Assembly (NCBI GenBank): GCA_000687675.1
Contig: JHWS01000005.1
Span: forward strand, 124,001-188,000
Reading direction: 5' to 3'
DNA length: 64,000 nucleotides
Source: Lachnospiraceae bacterium NC2008
GTDB taxonomy: Bacteria > Bacillota > Clostridia > Lachnospirales > Lachnospiraceae
In this document: piece by piece, positions 58,257 through 64,000 of the stretch
Numbering within the stretch: the first letter of the stretch is position 1
Layout: every line of letters begins with the position of its first letter
The notes under the pieces: generated by a model
Told to the model about the DNA's origin: nothing
The model's input: only the letters and a program-made list of their open reading frames with translations
The model's database searches: none
Program-made: the position numbers and the translations under genes

Positions 58257-59189
58257 ATGGACATGAGTTCTATACTCCCATTATTACAAAATGCAACGGA
58301 GCTTGGATTAATTTGCTCCTTAACGGTATTAGCTTTATATTTAAGCTATTCTATGCTTAATGTATGCGATCTTTCTACTGACGGCTGTTATACTCTTGGA
58401 GCTGTTGTCGGTGGTATGGTTGTATTACAGGGACACCCATATCTTGCAATACTTGCAGCAATGGGAGCAGGAATTCTGTCAGGTTTACTTACAGCATTTT
58501 TACAAACATATATGGGTATAGATTCACTACTTGCCGGAATTATAGTTAATACTGGCCTTTGGTCTATTAACATACATATTATGGGTGGAAAGTCTTTACT
58601 TAACTTGTTTGGAAAAGATACAGTTTTCTCTATTGCTAAAAATGCATTTAAAGATACACCAGTACATGAGTATTCAAATCTAATTGTTATTGCTGGATTT
58701 GTAATATTAGCGGTTATCTTTTTAAGCCTATTCTTAAAAACAAGACTTGGTCTTGCTATAAGAGCAACTGGTAATAATCCGGCCATGGTTAAATCATCAT
58801 CTATTAACCCAGCCATTATTACTATTATTGGTCTTGGTGTAGCCAATGCATTTACTGCACTTTCTGGCTGCCTTATGGGACAGAGCCTAAAGAGTTTTGA
58901 TATTAACATCGGAACAGGTATGGTAACAATAGCCCTAGCATCGCTTCTTATAGGACATACCTTCTTCGGAAAGCGTTCAATAACCACAAGAGCTATAGGT
59001 GTGGTAATAGGTTCAGTTATATTTAGACTTGTATATGCATTAGCACTTAGAATGGATATTCCATCATATATGCTAAGACTTGTTTCTTCGGTAATAGTAA
59101 TTATATTTATTGCTGTTCCTTACCTTAAGAAACAGTTTCCACTCCTTACTAGAAGGATGTCGGTTGCATCAAAAAGGAGGGCTAAATAA
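58257..59189 (+). CDS. trpY: ABC transporter permease, probable TrpY
   Basis: A 310-residue protein with eight or nine membrane helices. VCDLSTDGCYTLGAVVGGM near residue 38 and GIDSLLAGIIVNTGLWSINIHIMG are typical of the BPD_transp_2 permeases that pair with ABC_sub_bind proteins; RATGNNPAMVKSSSIN marks the cytoplasmic loop that contacts the ATPase. It starts 6 bases after trpX. Its stop codon shares one base with the ATPase start (TAATG), indicating translational coupling. Confidence 0.85.
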   Translation: MDMSSILPLLQNATELGLICSLTVLALYLSYSMLNVCDLSTDGCYTLGAVVGGMVVLQGHPYLAILAAMGAGILSGLLTAFLQTYMGIDSLLAGIIVNTGLWSINIHIMGGKSLLNLFGKDTVFSIAKNAFKDTPVHEYSNLIVIAGFVILAVIFLSLFLKTRLGLAIRATGNNPAMVKSSSINPAIITIIGLGVANAFTALSGCLMGQSLKSFDINIGTGMVTIALASLLIGHTFFGKRSITTRAIGVVIGSVIFRLVYALALRMDIPSYMLRLVSSVIVIIFIAVPYLKKQFPLLTRRMSVASKRRAK

Positions 59190-59977
59190 TGTTACAGCTT
59201 ATTGGTGTTAACAAGGTATTCAATGCCGGAACAGTTAATGAAAAAGTAGCCCTTACGGATATTAATCTTGATGTTAAGCCTGGGGATTTTATCACTATCA
59301 TAGGTTCTAATGGTGCTGGTAAATCAACCCTCTTTAATATGATTTCAGGTTACTTTTATTCAGATAGCGGTAATATCATACTTGATGGTAAGGATATTAC
59401 TCTCTTGCCTGAGCATATAAGAGCGAAAAGTATAGGACGTCTTTTCCAGGATCCTATGCTTGGATCTGCTCCAGGAATGACTATTGAGGAGAACCTTGCA
59501 CTTGCAGCTGGTCATGGCGGATGGTTCAGTCACATCTCTAAGAAAGATAAGAGTCTCTTTAGAGAAAAATTAGCTCTTCTTGATATGGGCCTTGAGGATA
59601 GAATGAAGCAGCCAGTTGGTCTTCTTTCAGGTGGACAGAGACAGGCACTTACACTTCTTATGGCTACTATGAATCCACCTAAACTCTTACTTCTTGATGA
59701 GCATACAGCAGCTCTTGATCCTGCTACAGCTGATAAGGTAATGGAGATTACCAAGAATGTAGTTGAAGAAGAAAATCTTACCTGTATGATGATTACTCAC
59801 AATATGGGAGCAGCTCTGGAGTTTGGTAACAGAACTATCATGATGGACTCTGGAAAGATTATTCTTGATATTGAAGGAGAGACTAGAGAAAAGTGTACAG
59901 TGGATGACCTTCTTAATGAGTTCAAACAAAGAGCTGGAGAGAGTTTGGATAACGATAGGATGCTTCTTAGCAAATAG
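59189..59977 (+). CDS. trpZ: ABC transporter ATP-binding protein, probable TrpZ
   Basis: The 262-residue ATPase has Walker A GSNGAGKST (residues about 37-45), signature LSGGQRQA near 147, Walker B LLLLDEHTAALD near 167 and the switch His in MMITHN. It energises the TrpXY importer. Start ATG 59189 overlaps the permease stop by one base, with AAAGGAGGG at 59172-59180. The operon ends here; a separate promoter for glnN begins 50 bases later. Confidence 0.88.
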   Translation: MLQLIGVNKVFNAGTVNEKVALTDINLDVKPGDFITIIGSNGAGKSTLFNMISGYFYSDSGNIILDGKDITLLPEHIRAKSIGRLFQDPMLGSAPGMTIEENLALAAGHGGWFSHISKKDKSLFREKLALLDMGLEDRMKQPVGLLSGGQRQALTLLMATMNPPKLLLLDEHTAALDPATADKVMEITKNVVEEENLTCMMITHNMGAALEFGNRTIMMDSGKIILDIEGETREKCTVDDLLNEFKQRAGESLDNDRMLLSK

Positions 59978-60026
59978 TTCACAATATGAACTAAAAAATA
60001 TTTTTTAAAAAATTTTAAAAATAATA

Positions 60027-60055
60027 TTGACAAATAAAAAAATAGAATTTATATT
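60027..60055 (+). promoter_or_regulatory. Sigma-A promoter of glnN
   Basis: TTGACA at 60027-60032 and TATATT at 60050-60055 are 17 bases apart. Transcription would start near 60062, only about 12 bases before a strong terminator hairpin, and about 180 bases before glnN. No other good promoter was seen between that hairpin and glnN. Confidence 0.78.
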
Positions 60056-60073
60056 AGGACACATAAAAGCGAA

Positions 60074-60112
60074 GGCGCTTTGGATTAAATTCCAAAGCGC
60101 CATTTTTTTTTA
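60074..60112 (+). terminator. Terminator placed at the very start of the glnN transcript
   Basis: GGCGCTTTGGA (60074-60084) pairs perfectly with TCCAAAGCGCC (60091-60101) over TTAAAT, followed by A and nine T. It may serve to end trpXYZ transcripts, but because it lies just downstream of the glnN promoter it would also stop glnN transcripts unless read through. Confidence 0.9.
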
Positions 60113-60115
60113 CAA

Positions 60116-60160
60116 ATTCGCAAAGTGAATTATCTCGGCTAAGGCCGGGACGGATTCAAG
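60116..60160 (+). repeat. Imperfect hairpin in the glnN leader, similar to the one at 57.06 kb
   Basis: GAATTATCTCGGC (60127-60139) pairs imperfectly, with G-T pairs and a bulge, to GCCGGGACGGATTC (60144-60157). The segment from TTCGCAAAG through GGCTAAGGC follows the same order of short motifs as TCGCACAAG to AGCTAAAGC at 57061-57088. The rest of the leader to 60239 shows only a small CGAG/CTCG pairing. Confidence 0.5.
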
Positions 60161-60239
60161 AATATTTTCAATGCGAGATGCGCACTCGCCAAGAAATATC
60201 TACAAAAAGATTATAGTCTATTAGGAGGTAAAAGTTTAA

Positions 60240-62330
60240 ATGAGCAGTTTAGTACCAGAGATATACGGTAGCTTAGTATTTAACGACAAGGTAATGCGAG
60301 ATAAACTTCCAAAGGATATTTACAAGGCATTACGCAAAACCATTGATGCAGGAACACATCTTGAACTTGATGTTGCAAATTCAGTTGCAGTAGCAATGAA
60401 GGAATGGGCAGTAGAAAATGGTGCAACACATTACACACATTGGTTCCAGCCAATGACAGGCTTTACAGCAGAGAAGCACGACAGCTTCATCTCACCAGTA
60501 GGTGATGGCGAAGTAATCATGGATTTCTCAGGTAAGGAACTTGTAAAGGGTGAGCCTGATGCATCAAGTTTCCCATCAGGTGGACTTAGAGCTACATTCG
60601 AAGCAAGAGGATATACAGCATGGGATCCTACTTCACCAGCATTTATTAAAGATGGTACATTATATATTCCAACAGCTTTCTGTTCATACAGCGGAGAGGC
60701 ACTTGATAAGAAGACACCACTTCTTAGATCAATGGAAGCTCTCAGCAATGAAGCAGTAAAGGTACTTGGTCTTCTTGGACAATCAGATGTTACAAGAGTA
60801 TCAACAACAATCGGACCTGAGCAGGAATACTTCTTAATTGAGAAGTCAGCATATGCAAAACGTAAAGACCTTATCTTTACAGGAAGAACACTTCTTGGTG
60901 CTATGCCACCTAAGGGTCAGGAAATGGAAGATCACTACTTCGGTGCAATCAGACCAAGAGTTGCAGCATTCATGCATGATCTTGATGAAGAACTTTGGAA
61001 GCTTGGTATTCCAGCTAAGACAAAGCATAATGAAGTTGCTCCTTGCCAGCACGAGCTTGCACCAGTATTCGATACAGCAAACGTAGCTGTTGACCATAAC
61101 CAGCTTACAATGGAGGTTATGAAGAAGGTTGCTGATAAGCACGGTTTCGTATGTCTCCTTCATGAGAAGCCATTCGATGGAATCAATGGTTCAGGTAAGC
61201 ACAACAACTGGTCAATGGTAACAAGTAAGGGTGCAAACCTTCTTGAGCCTGGTAAGACACCAGCAGAGAACATCTCATTCTTAGTATTCCTTACCGCAGT
61301 AATTAAAGCTGTTGATGAATATGCAGATTTACTTAGACTTTCAGTTGCAAGTGCAGGTAACGATCACAGACTTGGAGCTAACGAAGCACCACCTGCAATT
61401 ATCTCAATCTTCCTTGGTGATGAACTTACAGAGATAATTAATGCAATTGAGAATGATACATTCTTCAAGTCAAAGAAAGCTCAGAAGATGGATATAGGTG
61501 CAACAGTACTTCCACACTTCTTCAGAGATACAACAGATAGAAACAGAACTTCACCATTTGCATTTACAGGTAATAAGTTTGAGTTCAGAAGTCTTGGTTC
61601 AAGCGCTTCAGTTGCAACTCCAAACATCATCCTTAACACAGCAGTTGCTGAAGCTCTTAGCCAGTTCTATGATGAACTTAAGAAGTCAAAGGGCAGCATC
61701 GAGGATGCAGTTCATAAACTTGTAAAGAAGACAATCAAGAAGCATAAGAGAGTTATCTTCAACGGTAACGGATATACAGATGAGTGGGTAGCAGAAGCTA
61801 AGAAGAGAGGTTTATACAACCTTAAGTCTACACCAGATGTACTTCCAACATTTATAGAGAAGAAGAATGTAGAACTCTTTACAAAGCATCATATCTTCAC
61901 AGAGCCAGAAATCAACTCAAGATATGAAATCTTACTTGAGAACTACTGCAAGACTCTTCATATTGAAAGTAAGACACTTCAGGATATGCTTTATGCACAG
62001 TTCTTACCAACTCTTATGAAGTTCTCTGATAAGGTTTCAGCTTCTATAGAAGCTAAGGAAAGAATGGGGCTTAAGGCTAAGGCTGAGAAGACACTTGCTA
62101 AGAAGCTTGATAGTGCATATGAAGAACTCTTCACATATGCTGAGAAGCTTGTAGAAGATACAGACAAGGCTGAAACTATGGATGATCTTCTTAAGAGAGC
62201 ATATCAGTATCATGATAAGATTCTTGAAGAGATGGCACAGATTAGAGAAGTTGCTGATTCAGTTGAAGTATACTTCCCAGCAGATCTTCAGCCATATCCA
62301 ACATATGCAGATATGTTATTCTACGTATAG
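60240..62330 (+). CDS. glnN: Glutamine synthetase type III
   Basis: The 696-residue protein is of GSIII size (types I and II are about 450 and 350 residues). It has [34 protein letters not shown] with the metal-binding Glu residues, [28 protein letters not shown] split over about 260-290, and [19 protein letters not shown]. These are GSIII-specific motifs. The enzyme makes glutamine from glutamate and ammonia. AGGAGGTAA at 60223-60231 sets the start. It lies upstream of an ammonium channel-PII fusion, so substrate entry and use are linked. Confidence 0.96.
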   Translation: MSSLVPEIYGSLVFNDKVMRDKLPKDIYKALRKTIDAGTHLELDVANSVAVAMKEWAVENGATHYTHWFQPMTGFTAEKHDSFISPVGDGEVIMDFSGKELVKGEPDASSFPSGGLRATFEARGYTAWDPTSPAFIKDGTLYIPTAFCSYSGEALDKKTPLLRSMEALSNEAVKVLGLLGQSDVTRVSTTIGPEQEYFLIEKSAYAKRKDLIFTGRTLLGAMPPKGQEMEDHYFGAIRPRVAAFMHDLDEELWKLGIPAKTKHNEVAPCQHELAPVFDTANVAVDHNQLTMEVMKKVADKHGFVCLLHEKPFDGINGSGKHNNWSMVTSKGANLLEPGKTPAENISFLVFLTAVIKAVDEYADLLRLSVASAGNDHRLGANEAPPAIISIFLGDELTEIINAIENDTFFKSKKAQKMDIGATVLPHFFRDTTDRNRTSPFAFTGNKFEFRSLGSSASVATPNIILNTAVAEALSQFYDELKKSKGSIEDAVHKLVKKTIKKHKRVIFNGNGYTDEWVAEAKKRGLYNLKSTPDVLPTFIEKKNVELFTKHHIFTEPEINSRYEILLENYCKTLHIESKTLQDMLYAQFLPTLMKFSDKVSASIEAKERMGLKAKAEKTLAKKLDSAYEELFTYAEKLVEDTDKAETMDDLLKRAYQYHDKILEEMAQIREVADSVEVYFPADLQPYPTYADMLFYV

Positions 62331-62356
62331 TAAAAAAACTACAAAATATATTTTCG

Positions 62357-62395
62357 CAAAGGAGCGCTGATCGTTAAAAAACCAGCGCTCCTTTG
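62357..62395 (+). terminator. Strong hairpin after glnN, weak T-tract
   Basis: CAAAGGAGCGCTG (62357-62369) pairs perfectly with CAGCGCTCCTTTG (62383-62395), loop of 13 bases. The following TTTATAA is a poor U-tract, so it may only partly terminate or serve as an mRNA barrier. Confidence 0.65.
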
Positions 62396-62423
62396 TTTAT
62401 AACTACTAATCTTAATGCAAAGG

Positions 62424-62461
62424 CGCGCTGATTCATATAACTATATGAAGGCGCGTTTTTT
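62424..62461 (+). terminator. Second terminator between glnN and amt
   Basis: CGCGC (62424-62428) pairs with GCGCG (62451-62455), and TTCATAT (62432-62438) with ATATGAA (62443-62449) inside, loop AACT, ending in six T. It lies only 27 bases before the amt start, and no promoter was seen between it and the gene. Confidence 0.8.
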
Positions 62462-62488
62462 CATAAATAAACAAAAGGAGTGATAATT

Positions 62489-64000
62489 ATGGAAGAATTA
62501 TTAGAATCATTTCGCGGCGAACTATTCGGCGTTTGGTTCCTGATAGGAACCGCACTGGTATTTTGGATGCAGGCAGGATTTGCGATGGTAGAATGCGGTT
62601 TTACCAGAGCTAAGAATACAGGTAATATCCTTATGAAGAACCTTATGGACTTCTGTATAGGTACTGTAATGTTTATCCTCATTGGTTTCAGCTTATTACT
62701 TGGAGAAGATGTTCTAGGACTTATTGGTAAGCCTGGTTTCGATATCTTCTCAAGCTATGAAAGTTTTGACTGGTCAAACTTCGCTTTCAACTTAGTATTC
62801 TGTGCTACAACAGCAACAATCGTTTCAGGTGCTATGGCTGAAAGAACTAAGTTCCTTTCATATTGTGTATATTCAGGAATTATTTCAGGTCTTATCTATC
62901 CAATCGAAGCTCACTGGATTTGGGGCGGCGGCTGGTTAGCAGAACTTGGATTCCACGATTTCGCTGGTTCATGTGCTATTCACATGGTTGGTGGTATCGC
63001 AGCTCTTATCGGTGCTATCTTTGTAGGACCTCGTATTGGTAAATTTACAAAAGATAAAGCTGGAAAGACTAAAGTAAATGCTTTCCCAGGATGTAACCTT
63101 CTTGTTGGTGGTCTTGGTGTATTCATCCTCTGGCTTGGTTGGTACGGATTCAACGGTGCAGCAGCTACTTCAGTAGAACAGCTTGCATCTATCACAGTTA
63201 CAACAACAATTGCTCCAGCAGTTGCAACTGTAGTATGTATGATTTTCACATGGCTCAAATATGGTAAGCCAGATGTTTCAATGTGTCTCAACGCTTCACT
63301 TGCAGGTCTTGTAGCAATCACAGCTCCTTGTGATGTAACAGATGCATTTGGTGCAATCATCATAGGTGCAGTAGCCGGACTCCTTGTAGTATTTGGTGTA
63401 TGGTTCCTTGATTATAAACTTCACGTAGATGACCCAGTTGGTGCTGTTGCAGTTCACTGCTTAAATGGTATTTGGGGTACAATCGCAACAGGTCTTTTTG
63501 CAACAACAACAGCTCCTGGAAATGACAGTGTAGTAGGTCTCTTCTACGGTGGTGGTTTCCATCAGCTTGGACTTCAGCTTTTAGGTTTTGCAGCTGTAGC
63601 AGGCTGGACAGCAGTTACAATTACAATCGCTTATGCACTTATCAAAGCAATCTTTGGACTTAGAGTTTCAGAAGAAGAAGAAATCACAGGTCTTGATGCA
63701 ACAGAGCATGGTCTTCCATCAGCATACGCTGGATTCTCTATCATGGATGTATCAGGTACTATGGATGTTAACGAGAACACAGATCTTGGTGAAGGAGACT
63801 ACGAAGAAGCTTCTGAAGCTAAGAAAAATGCTTCCGTTAAGGTTGTTGATGCTACAAAGGTTATTCCTGATACAGGAATCAGTAAAGTTGTTATTATTGC
63901 TAAGCTTTCAAGATATGAAACTCTTAGAAAAGCCCTCAATGATCTTGGTGTAACTGGTATGACAGTAACACAGGTTATGGGTTGTGGTATCCAGAAAGGT
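62489..64000 (+). CDS. Ammonium channel (Amt) fused to a C-terminal PII domain, 3' truncated by window
   Basis: The frame is open from ATG 62489 (AAAGGAGTG at 62474-62482) to the last base, 504 codons. Residues about 10-400 are an Amt channel with eleven helices: FWMQAGFAMVECGFTRAKN, CATTATIVSGAMAERTKF, IEAHWIWGGGWLAELGFHDFAGS read over about 140-160, and DDPVGAVAVHCLNGIWGT with the pore His. An acidic linker (about 400-463) leads to KVVIIAKLSRYETLRKALND and GVTGMTVTQVMGCGIQKG, the first 40 residues of a GlnB/PII domain. PII normally binds the channel in trans to block it under nitrogen excess; here it is tethered. The rest of PII, including the T-loop, lies beyond the window. Confidence 0.92.
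   Translation, partial: MEELLESFRGELFGVWFLIGTALVFWMQAGFAMVECGFTRAKNTGNILMKNLMDFCIGTVMFILIGFSLLLGEDVLGLIGKPGFDIFSSYESFDWSNFAFNLVFCATTATIVSGAMAERTKFLSYCVYSGIISGLIYPIEAHWIWGGGWLAELGFHDFAGSCAIHMVGGIAALIGAIFVGPRIGKFTKDKAGKTKVNAFPGCNLLVGGLGVFILWLGWYGFNGAAATSVEQLASITVTTTIAPAVATVVCMIFTWLKYGKPDVSMCLNASLAGLVAITAPCDVTDAFGAIIIGAVAGLLVVFGVWFLDYKLHVDDPVGAVAVHCLNGIWGTIATGLFATTTAPGNDSVVGLFYGGGFHQLGLQLLGFAAVAGWTAVTITIAYALIKAIFGLRVSEEEEITGLDATEHGLPSAYAGFSIMDVSGTMDVNENTDLGEGDYEEASEAKKNASVKVVDATKVIPDTGISKVVIIAKLSRYETLRKALNDLGVTGMTVTQVMGCGIQKG

Noticed and set aside
60062-60240. Glutamine riboswitch or ANTAR tandem hairpins in the glnN leader.
   Set aside because: The glnA-motif core is absent, and the hexaloop does not have A at position 1 and G at position 4; the second hairpin is imperfect and unlike the ANTAR partner.

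Overview
The window reads as a chromosomal segment of an anaerobic, low-GC Firmicute of the family Lachnospiraceae (Butyrivibrio, Pseudobutyrivibrio, Roseburia or Lachnospira type). The basis is the type of its RpoB, RpoC, EF-Tu and EF-G proteins, an L10-type leader in front of rplJ, a T-box, a type III glutamine synthetase, a PPi-dependent phosphofructokinase and FliD-like proteins. Genus is inference. No tRNA, rRNA, CRISPR array, transposase or phage gene was seen.

Layout. 1-5.9 kb: the tail of a probable XRE regulator, an O-antigen-ligase-like membrane protein, two glycosyltransferases, a small helical protein and a FliD-like protein; this looks like surface glycan or flagellum-associated accessory DNA. 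6.0-8.7 kb: rpmG-secE-nusG and rplK-rplA, each with a strong sigma-A promoter, closed by a terminator. 8.8-13.4 kb: a block that separates rplKA from rplJL and holds a small membrane protein, a CapA-like protein and, on the minus strand, an MBOAT plus SGNH O-acyltransferase pair. 13.4-27.2 kb: the translation and transcription core, rplJL (L10 leader with attenuator), rpoBC, rpsL-rpsG-fusA and tuf. 27.4-35.1 kb: an SDR protein, a candidate small RNA, an EF-hand-type protein with a coiled-coil partner, a radical SAM protein, an HD-GYP protein with an unusual duplicated C-terminus, and a second FliD-like protein. 35.2-45.7 kb: mixed housekeeping genes (rsmH, ybaK, tetR, maf, rlmI, pheA) around a glycosyltransferase-SGNH fusion and a GT2. 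45.8-50.4 kb: an OFA-type MFS carrier, PPi-phosphofructokinase and an NSS-family sodium symporter. 50.5-64 kb: purF, carAB, a Trp-specific T-box controlling a trpXYZ-type ABC transporter, glnN (GSIII), and an ammonium channel fused to a PII domain that runs off the window.

How it fits together. The first half supplies ribosome and RNA polymerase parts under classical leader control. The last 14 kb is nitrogen economy: glutamine synthesis (glnN), ammonium entry (amt-PII), glutamine use (purF, carAB) and tryptophan uptake. Nearly every transcription unit there has a strongly structured leader or intergenic region: three consecutive hairpins before purF, a GC-rich multi-hairpin block after carB, a T-box followed by two more hairpins, a terminator directly after the glnN promoter, and two stacked hairpins before amt. 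These RNA-level controls are the least explained part of the window and the most worth testing.

Limits: all family calls come from reading motifs and lengths. No database search, folding program or GC calculation was run.
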